A stretch of DNA of 64,000 nucleotides from assembly GCF_000382045.1 (NCBI RefSeq), contig NZ_KB907469.1, positions 23,630 through 87,629 of the forward strand, written 5' to 3'. This document shows, one piece after another, positions 24,504 to 33,640 of this stretch. Each line of letters starts with the position of its first letter. Within the stretch, counting starts at the first letter, position 1. Source of the DNA: Variovorax atrisoli 110B (GTDB lineage Bacteria; Pseudomonadota; Gammaproteobacteria; Burkholderiales; Burkholderiaceae_C). A program made the translations under genes and the position numbers. Under the pieces are notes generated by a model. That model was not told where the DNA came from. It searched no databases and worked only from the letters and a program-made list of their open reading frames with translations.

Positions 24504-24642
24504 GACGACAACTCCAGGGGGACGGCGGAAAGGAGTTGGGCACTCTAGGGCGCGATGCCCGGTAGGCGAACGAAGATTTGCGCGCTTCCTTATCCGCTGG
24601 CCGGATATGGGATGCCGGCCCGGTTCCGGCGGCCCCGGGGCT

Positions 24643-25035
24643 TCAGGGTGAGAGGATCATCACCTTGCACTGGCTGGGCACGATGCGCATGCCTACCATG
24701 TTGCCCCGGTTCTGCGTGCTCAGGCTGGTCATGCGCGTGGCCGGCGTGCCCTTGACCAGCACGGTGAACGCACCCGTCACGTGCCGCGATTGACTCATGA
24801 AGGTCTGCGAGACGATGCCGCCGCCCGCGCCGGTGGTGTCGCCCAGCGTGATCGGCGTGGTGGTCGCCATGTTGTGTGCGGGCATGCACATGAAGAGGAT
24901 GTTCCAGGCGTTCGGTACGGCCGTGGGGCCGAACGCCATGTTGGGGTATGGGATGGGCGCCATCGCGGCGGGCGGCGTCTTGCAGACGTCGGGAAAGGCG
25001 AGGTCCATTCCCATCAGCTGGCAGTTGGCGAACAT
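24643..25035 (-). CDS. PAAR-like protein (DUF4150)
   Basis: A 130-residue T6SS spike-tip protein. Conserved features of the DUF4150 PAAR-like family are visible: DVCKTPPAAMAPIPYPN near the N-terminus, the Met/Cys-rich FMCMPAHNMATTTPITLGD, and GGIVSQTFMSQS. Such proteins cap VgrG and may bind metal through Cys and His. It is the last gene of the minus-strand VgrG operon. The ATG at 25035 is chosen because a GAAAGGAG-type SD precedes it on the minus strand. Confidence 0.85.
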   Translation of the reverse strand: MFANCQLMGMDLAFPDVCKTPPAAMAPIPYPNMAFGPTAVPNAWNILFMCMPAHNMATTTPITLGDTTGAGGGIVSQTFMSQSRHVTGAFTVLVKGTPATRMTSLSTQNRGNMVGMRIVPSQCKVMILSP

Positions 25036-25076
25036 GGCGGTGCTCCTTTCGGCAATGAAGGCGGGCGGCGGATGGG

Positions 25077-25715
25077 TCAGCCCATGTGGATCTGCGTGGC
25101 ATCGACCTTGACGAGATCGCTGGCCGTGACCACGGTGTGCCGGGCGTGCATGCGTGCCGTGCCGCCGGCTTCGCAGTCGAGATGGCCGACGCGGACCTGC
25201 TCGGTCTCGTCCACCACGCGCAGTACCCTGCGCGCCATCTGCACCACGCGGTCCGCTACCGATTCGAAGACCTGGCCGACCAGCCGCAGCCGGCCCACCG
25301 TGGCGTCGAGCGCCTGGCCCGTGAAGCGCATGTCGTCGACGCGGCACTGGCCGCTGTCGGCCTGCAGGTTCCATTGCGCGGCCCGCATCTGCAGTTCCGC
25401 CCCGCTGCTAAGCCGCAGGCCGGCCGGGCTCTCGATCGACAGCGCACCGGCCGCATCGAGCCGGCTGACCGAACTGTCGACCTGTTCGAGCACGGCGATC
25501 AGGTACACCCGCGCGCTGTCGGGGCCCGAGAGCAGCACCGTATCGCCCGCCTCGGGCCTCAGCAGGCAACTGGCCGCTCGGCGGCAGCGCCAGCTTTCCC
25601 CGTGTTCGTCTTCCACCTCGAATTCGGAATCCGGCAGCGAGGCCGTCAGCCGGCCGACGAAATGGACCGGGGTGGCGGTCGTTGCGAGGCCGGGGCGCAG
25701 TGGAACGACATTCAT
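25077..25715 (-). CDS. DUF3540 T6SS-associated protein
   Basis: A 212-residue protein with the DUF3540 layout. An N-terminal OB-like region (VHFVGRLTASLPDSEFEVED, then CLLRPEAGDTVLLSG) is followed by a beta-rich repetitive region. This family is regularly found with DUF2169, pentapeptide-repeat and DUF4150 genes in VgrG operons, where it is thought to assist spike assembly, but its biochemical role is not established. It is spaced 41 nt from the PAAR-like gene and 64 nt from the pentapeptide gene. Confidence 0.75.
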   Translation of the reverse strand: MNVVPLRPGLATTATPVHFVGRLTASLPDSEFEVEDEHGESWRCRRAASCLLRPEAGDTVLLSGPDSARVYLIAVLEQVDSSVSRLDAAGALSIESPAGLRLSSGAELQMRAAQWNLQADSGQCRVDDMRFTGQALDATVGRLRLVGQVFESVADRVVQMARRVLRVVDETEQVRVGHLDCEAGGTARMHARHTVVTASDLVKVDATQIHMG

Positions 25716-25779
25716 GGCTTATTCCTTTTCGAGGTTGGCGGATGTGTTTCTCGGAAAAGCGGGCGTTCGGAGACAGGGC

Positions 25780-26829
25780 TCAATGCGGGCCGGACCAGGC
25801 CTGTGCCTGGAAAAGCTCGGGCTCGTTCTCGATGATTCCGGCGCGGCTGGAAAACCGGGTGCCTTGCTGCTGGGCGCGATGCAGGCGGGTGCGCAGGAGG
25901 TGCGCGCCGCCGAGGTCGGCGCCGCTCAGGTCGGCGTACGAGAGGTCGGCATCCTGCATCGCGGCGTCGCGGAAGTTCGCGCCGGCGCAGCGTGCTCGAT
26001 GGAACACGCAAAGAGGCAGGCGAGCTCCAGAGAAGTCGGTGCGCTCCAGCAGGGCCTCCACCCAGATCGACTGGTCGAAGCGTCCGCCGCTGCAGTCGGC
26101 GTCGCCAAGGTCGGCCTCGGCGAACAAGGCCTGGCACGCATCCACGTTGGAGAAGTTCGCCCGCTTCAGCGTCGCGCCCTTGAAGTTGGCCTGGGTGAGC
26201 GTGGCGCTGCCGAAGTCGGCTTCGTCCATGCGGCTGTCGGTGAACTGGCACATGGGCAGCGAAAGGCCTGCGAAGCGCTGGCCGCTCATGTCGCACTCCA
26301 GGAACATCGCGTTCATGGCCGACGCGCCCTGGAAGACGGTAGTCCTCAGGTCGAGCCGCAGGAAGGTCACGTAGGCCAGCACCGCGCCGCTGAAATCTGC
26401 CTGCCCGAGCTGCGACTCGATGAAGCTCGCTCGCTCGAAGCGGGGCGTCCCAAGCCGGCTCTCGGTCAGTTCGCAGCGAAAGAACCTGACGAGGTCGAGC
26501 CCGGCCTGCGCAAAGCTGGCCCGCGCCGCGTGGCATTCGGCGAAAGAGGCTCCTTCCAGCTCGGTAGTCTCGAAGCGCGCGGCGTCCATGCGGCTGCGGA
26601 AGAACTGCACTTCCTTCAGGCGAGCGAAGGAGAAGTCGCAGCCCGACAGCGTGCAATGCGACAGCGAGCTGCCCTCGAGGTTGGCGTGCGAGAAGTTCGC
26701 GCCGCTGAAGTCGACGTCGTCCATCATCGCGCCCGAGAGGTCGAGGCCGCTCAAGTCCCATTCCCTGCAGTCGGCGCTGCCGACCTGGATGCCGTGGCGG
26801 ACCTTGTCGACGAGTTCATCGCGGGTCAT
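25780..26829 (-). CDS. Pentapeptide-repeat protein of the T6SS operon
   Basis: A 349-residue protein made almost wholly of A(D/N)LxX-type pentapeptide repeats (for example LSGLDLSGAMMDDVDFSGAN and DLSYADLSGADLGGAHL), predicting a right-handed quadrilateral beta-helix. The start at 26829 (MTRDELVDKV) overlaps the upstream stop codon (ATGA). In T6SS operons such proteins accompany DUF2169 proteins and may form an adaptor or scaffold between spike and cargo. A DNA-mimic role, known for some pentapeptide proteins, is possible but unsupported here. Confidence 0.85.
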   Translation of the reverse strand: MTRDELVDKVRHGIQVGSADCREWDLSGLDLSGAMMDDVDFSGANFSHANLEGSSLSHCTLSGCDFSFARLKEVQFFRSRMDAARFETTELEGASFAECHAARASFAQAGLDLVRFFRCELTESRLGTPRFERASFIESQLGQADFSGAVLAYVTFLRLDLRTTVFQGASAMNAMFLECDMSGQRFAGLSLPMCQFTDSRMDEADFGSATLTQANFKGATLKRANFSNVDACQALFAEADLGDADCSGGRFDQSIWVEALLERTDFSGARLPLCVFHRARCAGANFRDAAMQDADLSYADLSGADLGGAHLLRTRLHRAQQQGTRFSSRAGIIENEPELFQAQAWSGPH

Positions 26830-29429
26830 TCGGCGGCGGAGGCGCGTCGCGCGGGCAAGGTTCGGGCGTGCCGCGTGTAGGCGCCGAGCAGATGCGTGGT
26901 GCCGTCGATCAGGCTTTGAGACACGTCGGTGCGGAACAGGTTGGCGCCGCTCAGGTCGGCCTGCGTGAAGACCGCCTTGGAGAAGTTGGCATCGATGAGG
27001 TTGGCGCCGCGCAGAATGGCGCCGGTGAGGTCGGCCCGCACGAAGAGGCTTTCGCCGGCGATGAGCCGCTCCAGGTTGGCCTCCTGCAGCGCACATTCGG
27101 AGAGGTCGCAGTTGTCCAGGCGTGCATTAGCCAGGTCCGCGCGCGTCAGCGGCGTGGTGCGCAGCCCGCAATGCCTGAGCACGCAGCGGCGCAGCACGGC
27201 CCCGGCGAGCGTGCTGCCGTGCGCAAAGCTGCATGCGTCTAGCCGTGCGTCGGAGAAGTCGGTCGACAGGCTGCAGTCGGTGGTGACGAAGCCGCAGCGC
27301 ACCAGCGACGCGTTGACGAAGCGCACGTTCGCCAGCGTGCATTCGAGCCACACCACCTGCCTGAAAGATGCTCCATCGAAGGCGATGCTGCTCATGCGCA
27401 GCTTCGTGAGGAACACCTGGTGCCAATCGGCGCCGCGGAAGTCGCACCGGCTGATCTCGCATTCGCCCAGGCGCGTCTGGTCGAACGTGGTGTTGGCCAT
27501 GTTGCACGACACGAAGCGCGCCTTTTCGCAATTGGCTCCGCTCATGTCGGCGCCGGAGAGATCCGCGAACTCGCATTGCGCACCGCCGAGGTTGGTGTTG
27601 CGCAGGGTCGCATTGGGCAGCGAGGCGCGGGCCAGCCTGGCGCGCGCCAGCACCGCGCCGTTGAAGTTGGCGTTCGCGAGCTGGGCTCCCTCGAGGTTGG
27701 CGTCCTCGAGGGCGGCGCCGGAAAAATCGGCGCCGTTCAGGTCCATGCCCGAGAGGTCGGCACCGACGAGCCGCATGTTCCGGAAATCGCGCTCGCCCGG
27801 AGCTGCCGCCGCCAATTGCCTGCGCAGCTTTGCCGAGCGGAACGAAGGCATCGGCGGCGCGGGGTCGAAGAGGTGGGCGCCGTGGAGGTAACCCTGTCTG
27901 ATCTGCACCGTCATCCGCTCCCTGGTTCCGGCGGGCATGAGCGCGGGGGCCGGGTCCGGGGTGGCTGGCGAGGCGACCGGCGTTGCGGCGAGCTGGTCGA
28001 GCTGCCGGATGAGCGCATCCGGATCGAAGCGTTGCGGCTGTTCGCGGCTCTTGTGGAGCAGGGCGGGGTCGATCTCGTTTTCCTGCCTGCGGCGCATCCG
28101 CGCGCTTTCTGCCTCGAGTCTGTTTCGGGCTTCCATCATTTCTCCCTGCATGCGCTCGAAATGCTCCGGCACTTCGTCGAAGGGCAGCGATGCGGCCGGC
28201 GGCAGGGGGGGCGGCAGGTATCTGTCGGGGTCCACGCCAAGTGCGACGAGTTCCGCGCGCCGTTTCTCGTGTTCGCGCAGCTGCCCGGCGCGAAGGTTGC
28301 GCAGCAGTGGCCGCTGCATCGGGTCGGGTGCGTCAAGGGCGCTCCAGTCGCCGAGGATCTCCTTCGGGGCGAGGTCGCTGTCGCGAAAGGCGAGCAGGCT
28401 GCCGCGGGCGGTGTCCAGCCGCTGGAGCAGCACCGACTGGTAGTGCTGGGCCGTGCGCGGCTGCCGGGGCAACTCCAGCGCCGGCATGATGTGCCGCACG
28501 TCCGCCGCGTCGTCCTCGCGCACCGGCAGCACACCGTGCCAGACGAGCGCCACGCGCTCGCGATGCGGAAAGAACCAAGCGGTGGTCAGCCGCAGGGCGA
28601 TTTCGCTCAGCCCGTTGCCGTCCTTCTCGAAGCTCGCGAAGCAGCGCGCGCGCCAGTCGGGAAGGGTGCCGGCGAGCACCGGCTTGTGCGGGTGCATGTT
28701 GAGGATCTCGTAAGGAGCGCCGGGCGGCAGTTCCTGCAGGGCCGGCAAGCGCTGGTCTTCGGGCGCGGCGTTGAAGAAGCGCCAGTCCATGTCCGGAGCG
28801 AAGCCGGGGAAGTGACTATCCAGCCAGTGCTGCCCGTAACTGCTGCCCATGAGGGCCATGCGCCGGGGGCTGTCGATGGGCACCGGGCCGAAGCTGGCGG
28901 GCGCTACCTCCTGCCCGCGCGAGCGCACCCGACCGTGAACGGCTTCCACGTTGGGCGCGCGGCGGGTGTGCACGCCGTTGATCGTCTCGTCGAACGCCCC
29001 GATGCCTCCCGGGTTTTCCGGCACGCCCGGCCCGCCATAGGCATGCGCCCAGTCCAGCGGCATCGCCTCGAAGGGCTGCGGCTCGCTCAGACGGCCGTCG
29101 AGCCAGTAGCGGTCTCCGGATGCGTGCAGGGACTTATCCAGGCCGGCGATGCGCAGGTGCACGGCGCATTCGGTCTTGTCCTGCTGGTGGCGGGTGTAGG
29201 CGTGGCCGCTCGCCAGCACTTCTGGCACGGACTTGGGCACGCCCATGTCGAACACGCCCATGCCGCCGATTTCCTCTCCGACGGTCTGCCACAACTCCTG
29301 GTCGGCCAGGAGCTTCGGTTCCGCTTCCAGGCTGGCGAGTGCCGTGACCGCTACGCCGAGCTGGTCGACGCCCTGCCAGCGATACGGCCGCGTCAGGATG
29401 CCCAGGCGCAAGGGTTTAACGGTCTTCAT
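26826..29429 (-). CDS. DUF2169 - pentapeptide-repeat fusion protein
   Basis: An 867-residue two-part protein. Residues 1 to about 330 form a DUF2169 domain (KPLRLGILTRPYRWQGVDQL, EPQPFEAMPLDWAHAYGGPG, and AWFFPHRERVALVWHGVLPV). After a charged linker of about 150 residues, roughly 540-867 are pentapeptide repeats. DUF2169 proteins act as adaptors for loading PAAR-linked effectors in T6SS. The gene is translationally coupled on both sides by 4-nt overlaps, so the whole operon is built as one assembly unit. Confidence 0.85.
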   Translation of the reverse strand: MKTVKPLRLGILTRPYRWQGVDQLGVAVTALASLEAEPKLLADQELWQTVGEEIGGMGVFDMGVPKSVPEVLASGHAYTRHQQDKTECAVHLRIAGLDKSLHASGDRYWLDGRLSEPQPFEAMPLDWAHAYGGPGVPENPGGIGAFDETINGVHTRRAPNVEAVHGRVRSRGQEVAPASFGPVPIDSPRRMALMGSSYGQHWLDSHFPGFAPDMDWRFFNAAPEDQRLPALQELPPGAPYEILNMHPHKPVLAGTLPDWRARCFASFEKDGNGLSEIALRLTTAWFFPHRERVALVWHGVLPVREDDAADVRHIMPALELPRQPRTAQHYQSVLLQRLDTARGSLLAFRDSDLAPKEILGDWSALDAPDPMQRPLLRNLRAGQLREHEKRRAELVALGVDPDRYLPPPLPPAASLPFDEVPEHFERMQGEMMEARNRLEAESARMRRRQENEIDPALLHKSREQPQRFDPDALIRQLDQLAATPVASPATPDPAPALMPAGTRERMTVQIRQGYLHGAHLFDPAPPMPSFRSAKLRRQLAAAAPGERDFRNMRLVGADLSGMDLNGADFSGAALEDANLEGAQLANANFNGAVLARARLARASLPNATLRNTNLGGAQCEFADLSGADMSGANCEKARFVSCNMANTTFDQTRLGECEISRCDFRGADWHQVFLTKLRMSSIAFDGASFRQVVWLECTLANVRFVNASLVRCGFVTTDCSLSTDFSDARLDACSFAHGSTLAGAVLRRCVLRHCGLRTTPLTRADLANARLDNCDLSECALQEANLERLIAGESLFVRADLTGAILRGANLIDANFSKAVFTQADLSGANLFRTDVSQSLIDGTTHLLGAYTRHARTLPARRASAAE

Positions 29430-29890
29430 CGGCCTGTGGCCTCCGGTGATGGGCGAAGGCGGGTGAGGTCGTCGCCGTGGTAGGCCGGGGCGGTGCTGCG
29501 GCGCTCGAGCACGACTTCACGGCTCACCGGGTCGAAGCGCACGGCGAGGGTCTTTCCGGCCGCGTGCTCGGCCAGCTCGGGCATGGCGATGGCGGTGGTC
29601 TGGTCGACGTCGAAGGCTTGGCTGCCTGCCACGGCATGAACCCGAAGATGCAGCTTCGCGATCGCCCACGTGGTGCCTTCGCCCGAACGGCGCTGGCCGG
29701 TGTCGGAGAGGGACATCACCAGCGCCATGGCGGGCGTCCCGTTCGCGAGCATGTCGGCAGCCCTGCGCATGCGCACGAGTCGCACGGCGCGCCGGCGGCG
29801 CTCGCGCACGAGCGTGACGCATAAGGTGAACACCAGCCATGCAAGCAGCGGTGCCAGCACCCACCAGACCGTGAAGGAGACATCCGGCAT
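29426..29890 (-). CDS. Membrane-anchored hypothetical protein in the VgrG operon
   Basis: A 154-residue protein with one N-terminal transmembrane helix (about residues 7-30, VWWVLAPLLAWLVFTLCVTL) followed by a basic RERRRRAVRLVRMRR segment and a soluble domain. The positive-inside rule places the C-terminal domain in the cytoplasm. No family is recognised. It overlaps the DUF2169 gene by 4 nt and starts 13 nt after the vgrG stop. A role as immunity or assembly factor is possible; neither is shown by the sequence. Confidence 0.6.
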   Translation of the reverse strand: MPDVSFTVWWVLAPLLAWLVFTLCVTLVRERRRRAVRLVRMRRAADMLANGTPAMALVMSLSDTGQRRSGEGTTWAIAKLHLRVHAVAGSQAFDVDQTTAIAMPELAEHAAGKTLAVRFDPVSREVVLERRSTAPAYHGDDLTRLRPSPEATGR

Positions 29891-29903
29891 CCGGTCTGAG
29901 CGC

Positions 29904-32294
29904 TCATCCGAAGAGCACGAAACCCTTGAGGGCGCCCCAGAAGCCGCCGGCGTGCTGTTCGGCGACGACGTTCGAGAAGCTCACCGAGCCGAAGTTGGCC
30001 TGGTGCGCGTACATGTTCATGATCTGCGCGGTGGCGTCCATCTTCTTGATGTTGCTCGTGAGCGTGAGGCCGGCGTTGCTGTTGTTCACGCCGTAGGTCG
30101 CGCTCGACAGACCGGTGGCCACCACGGCCGTGGGCGACCAGTCCCACAGCAGCACGCGGTTCACGCGCTTGACGTGGTTGCCCTCGAAGGTGAAGTCGCC
30201 GCTGGCCTTGATGTCGACGTCGCCCGCCGTGGCCTCGATGGTCACCTTCTGCGCCTTGCCGTGGTAGTTGCCGGCCGAAACGGTCGAATTGTGGTCGCCC
30301 GTCTCGATGGTTTCCTCCAGGCCGCCCTTGATGTTGTCCTTCCCGCCGCCGCCCACCACGGTGCGCTGCCAGCCGGTCTGGTAGGTTTCCTGCCGGTTGC
30401 CGGCGAGCGTCTTGAGTATCGAGTCGCCGGTGTGGATCTCCTCGTCCATGCCCTCCTTCACGTCGACCAGCAGCCCCTTGTCGAAGGTCTCGTGGCGCAG
30501 GCCCGCATTGACGACGACCTCCGACTGGCCGCTGAGCACCGTCTCCTTCGAACCGAGCCTGGTGGTGGTCTCGATGCGGTTGTCGAAGAAATGTTCGGTG
30601 AGCGCGCCCGAGACGGTGAGCTTGGAGCCGTTGCGGTACTCGGCGGTGTCCTTCTTCTTGATGATGGTGTCGCGCGTGCCGTCGACGGTGAGCGTGTCGG
30701 TCTTCAGCACGTGGCTGTTGCGGTGGCCGTCGATGGTCTCGGTCTCATCGTTCTCGACGTGGATCCTCAGGTCGTTCTCCACGTCGATCTCGAAGTCCTT
30801 CTCGGCGTGGATTCGCACCAGCTCGCAGCCCGGCGCGTCGTCGAGGATGAACTCGTTGGCGTTGGCGGCCGAGCCGTCCCTGCTGCGGCTGACGAAGCCG
30901 CTGACCGTGACGTTGGCCGGCAGTTCCAGCGGCGGCATCTGGTCGGCGTTGTAGACGCGGCCGATGATGATCGGCCGGTCGGGGTGTCCCCCAATGAAGT
31001 CGACCACCACTTCCTGGCCCCGGCGGGGATGGTTCACGGCGCCGTAGTTCGAGCCGGCCCATGCGCTGGACACGCGCACCCAGCACGAGCTGTTCTCGTC
31101 GCTCCTGCCGTAGCGGTCCCAGCGGAACTGCACCTTTACGCGGCCGTATTGGTCGACCCAGAACTCCTGCCCTGCCTTGCCCACCACGGTGGCCGTCTGG
31201 GGGCCGTTGGCCCGCGGCATGGGTGTCACGCGCGGTGCTCGGAAGGCGCAACTGGCGGGTTGCACCGCGAAGTCGAAGCTGTAGGAGGCAGCCTCGCTGC
31301 CGCTCGCATAACCTCCTTCGCGCAGCGCATAGGCGACCGACACCACGAGGTACTCGCGGTTGTCGTCTTCTCGGGGGCAGTTCTGCATGGTGAAGCGGTA
31401 GCCGGGCGCCATGCCGCGCACGTTGGTGTGGCCGGTGTCGCGCTCGGCCTGGGCCTGCGCCTCCTCGAGGCGGATGCGCGCGTAGTGCTCGCCCTGCTCC
31501 GACTCGCTGAAGCCGCCGAGCCATTCGTACATCTCGTACTGGCCATGATCGCCGCCGCGCGGCTGGTTTCGCACGTTCATGAGGTCGGCGCGCGGTTTCT
31601 TGAAATCGAAGTCGTCCACCACGTAGCTGCCCGGGCGGATTTCCTCCGTGACCTGCCATTGATCGATCACTTCCTGGAACGGCGCGAGGTCGCGGTCGGT
31701 GGCGAGGTAGCTGATCTTCGGATAGGCCGGCAGCGGCCCATGCGCGCCGATGTCGTCGGCCAGCACCAGCGTGTGCTGGCTCTTGCCGTGCTCGAAGAAG
31801 TAGTAGATGCCTTCGTGCTCCATCAGCCGGCTGACGAAGGCGAAGTCGGTCTCCTGGTACTGCACACAGTACTCCCACTGCCGGTAGCTGCAGCTGAGCC
31901 TCTTCTCGAAAGCGAAGCCGTAGTCGGCGAACACCTCCTCGAGGATCTCGACCACCGACTTGTTCTGGAAGATCTTGCAGTCGCTGCTGCGGGTGAGATA
32001 CCAAAGCCAGGGCCGCACGCTTGCCCGGTAGACGATGTGCCGCGAGGTGTCGCCTTCCTTGCCGATCATGGTGAAGCGGACGATCTGGCCGTTGAGGAAG
32101 CGCGGTTCCCCGGCCGTCTGTATCTCGAGCGCCAGAGGCTTGCCGAGCACTGCTTTCATGTCGATCGACATGCTCGGGCTCAGCAGGTCGACCTCGAATT
32201 CGAACAGTTGCGACAGCCCCTCCGTGCCGCTCATGGAGCGGAACATGAGCTGCTCTTCGCCCAGCGGTGTGTGGGCGCGTACGACTCTGGTCAT
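29904..32294 (-). CDS. vgrG: VgrG, T6SS spike protein
   Basis: A 796-residue complete VgrG. The N-terminal gp27-like domain begins RVVRAHTPLGEEQLMFRSM; the gp5 OB-fold contains FWVDQYGRVKVQFRWDRYGR and SSCWVRVSSAWAGSNYG; after residue about 480 a repetitive beta-helix needle follows (ENDLRIHVENDETETIDGH). It ends in a short tail (about 740-796) without a recognised toxin domain. The start at 32294 is set by AAGGGAG upstream; the frame itself extends 72 nt further. It heads the operon running down to the PAAR-like gene. Confidence 0.95.
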   Translation of the reverse strand: MTRVVRAHTPLGEEQLMFRSMSGTEGLSQLFEFEVDLLSPSMSIDMKAVLGKPLALEIQTAGEPRFLNGQIVRFTMIGKEGDTSRHIVYRASVRPWLWYLTRSSDCKIFQNKSVVEILEEVFADYGFAFEKRLSCSYRQWEYCVQYQETDFAFVSRLMEHEGIYYFFEHGKSQHTLVLADDIGAHGPLPAYPKISYLATDRDLAPFQEVIDQWQVTEEIRPGSYVVDDFDFKKPRADLMNVRNQPRGGDHGQYEMYEWLGGFSESEQGEHYARIRLEEAQAQAERDTGHTNVRGMAPGYRFTMQNCPREDDNREYLVVSVAYALREGGYASGSEAASYSFDFAVQPASCAFRAPRVTPMPRANGPQTATVVGKAGQEFWVDQYGRVKVQFRWDRYGRSDENSSCWVRVSSAWAGSNYGAVNHPRRGQEVVVDFIGGHPDRPIIIGRVYNADQMPPLELPANVTVSGFVSRSRDGSAANANEFILDDAPGCELVRIHAEKDFEIDVENDLRIHVENDETETIDGHRNSHVLKTDTLTVDGTRDTIIKKKDTAEYRNGSKLTVSGALTEHFFDNRIETTTRLGSKETVLSGQSEVVVNAGLRHETFDKGLLVDVKEGMDEEIHTGDSILKTLAGNRQETYQTGWQRTVVGGGGKDNIKGGLEETIETGDHNSTVSAGNYHGKAQKVTIEATAGDVDIKASGDFTFEGNHVKRVNRVLLWDWSPTAVVATGLSSATYGVNNSNAGLTLTSNIKKMDATAQIMNMYAHQANFGSVSFSNVVAEQHAGGFWGALKGFVLFG

Positions 32295-32547
32295 TCGAGA
32301 CTCCCTTTGGCTCAAGAACCCCCAAGACGATGCCGGCTGCACCAGCATCGACCACCGCGCGAGCACCCGCAGGCCGCGTTTGCGAACTTAGGTGTGAAAC
32401 GTTTGCTCGCCCGTGCACACAAGCGCACCACGGTCTGCCTCATCGTTGTGCCAACGAAGCGACGTGAGGCTTTCTTTGCAAGTAGCAGGCCAACGGCCGC
32501 GCCGGCCGTGATGCTGCGCCGCGCGTGCGTAAAGAGGGGAGCGGGGG

Positions 32548-32572
32548 AGCGGGCAGCGGGCCGCTGCCCGCT
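32548..32572. terminator. GC-rich hairpin at the 3' end of the hydrolase gene
   Basis: A perfect 12-bp inverted repeat, AGCGGGCAGCGG with CCGCTGCCCGCT around one base, lies just beyond the minus-strand hydrolase stop. A long T-run is lacking, so it may stabilise or pause rather than terminate alone. Confidence 0.55.
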
Positions 32573-32575
32573 TCC

Positions 32576-33502
32576 TCAGGCGATGAACTCTTCGATCATC
32601 CGCGCCACGATCCGCGGCTGGTCGTGATGAAGCATGTGCCCCGCGTCCTCCAGCCGCTCGATGCGAACGTTGCCCACCGACTTCAGCCGTTCGTGGAATT
32701 CGTCGAGGGTGTAGCGGTTCTTCCACCAGCCGTGCAGGCTGTCGTCGGAGGCCTCCACCATCAGCAGCGGCGCGGTGATGCGCGAATAGAGGGCCAGCGT
32801 CTCGTCGACACGGAAGATGTGGGCGTTGACGATCTTGTGCGCCGCATCGCCCAGGATCTGCCAGCGCTCGCTGCCGTCGGGCTGCGCGTGGCTCACCGAC
32901 CAGTGGCTCGCGAGCCAGGCGGCCTTGTCGGGCGTGAGGCGCGGGTTGGTCTTCATGAGGCGGCGGGCCACGCCGTCCACGGCCGAGTAGCCGGCCAGGG
33001 CCATCTCGCCGCGGTGCAGGCGCTTGAGTTCGTCGATCCACTGGCCGTAGCGCGAGGGCGCCTCGTCGGGCTTGCGCGCGGGCATGCCGAAGCCTTCGAG
33101 GTTGACGAGGCGGCGGATGCGCTGCGGCCGCACGCCGGCGTAGTGCATGGCGACGTTGCCGCCCATGCTGTGGCCGACGAGGTCGACCTGCCTGGCATCG
33201 TCGCCTTCGCCCGCGTAGTGGTCGAGCAGCCATTCGAGGTCCGCCAGGTAGTCGGCCATCCAGTAGTTGTCGACGCCGCCGCCGTCAGTCAGGCCGAAGC
33301 CGCGCCAGTCGGGGGCGATGATGAAGCGCTCTTCCTCCATCGCGTCGACCACGAACTGCCATGAGGCCGCCACGTCCATCCAGCCGTGGGCCAGCACCAG
33401 CGGCGGGCGCTCGTCGGAGGGCTGGCCCCACAGGCGCACGTGGTAGCTGAGGTTGCGCACGGGCACGAATTCGCTGCGGGAGGGGCGGAGGGCTTGGTAC
33501 AT
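32576..33502 (-). CDS. Alpha/beta-fold hydrolase
   Basis: A 308-residue serine hydrolase. It has the oxyanion strand LVLAHGWMD (near residue 35), the nucleophile elbow VGHSMGGNVA (near 118), an acid candidate in VEASDDSLHG and the C-terminal catalytic His in DAGHMLHHDQP (near 290). The substrate is unknown, probably an ester or epoxide-like small molecule. The start at MYQALRPS is chosen over the much longer open frame, whose N-terminal part is non-protein-like. It is divergent from the aldo/keto reductase. Confidence 0.85.
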   Translation of the reverse strand: MYQALRPSRSEFVPVRNLSYHVRLWGQPSDERPPLVLAHGWMDVAASWQFVVDAMEEERFIIAPDWRGFGLTDGGGVDNYWMADYLADLEWLLDHYAGEGDDARQVDLVGHSMGGNVAMHYAGVRPQRIRRLVNLEGFGMPARKPDEAPSRYGQWIDELKRLHRGEMALAGYSAVDGVARRLMKTNPRLTPDKAAWLASHWSVSHAQPDGSERWQILGDAAHKIVNAHIFRVDETLALYSRITAPLLMVEASDDSLHGWWKNRYTLDEFHERLKSVGNVRIERLEDAGHMLHHDQPRIVARMIEEFIA

Positions 33503-33640
33503 GGGCGCCGATGATAAGGAGGCCTTTGTACTGACGCAGTCCGGCACAGGACAGCGGCTGGGGCCGTGCATGGGCGCATCGCGCTCGGGTTTTGGCGCGG
33601 CGGCCAGCGGGCCGTGGGGCGCGGCGGTAGCATCCCGCGC

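Noticed and set aside
23674..24543. Apparent N-terminal extension of the monooxygenase giving a 740-residue fusion
   Set aside because: The extra region is the +1 shadow of the upstream metQ gene. The ATGA overlap at 23670-23673 gives the natural start.
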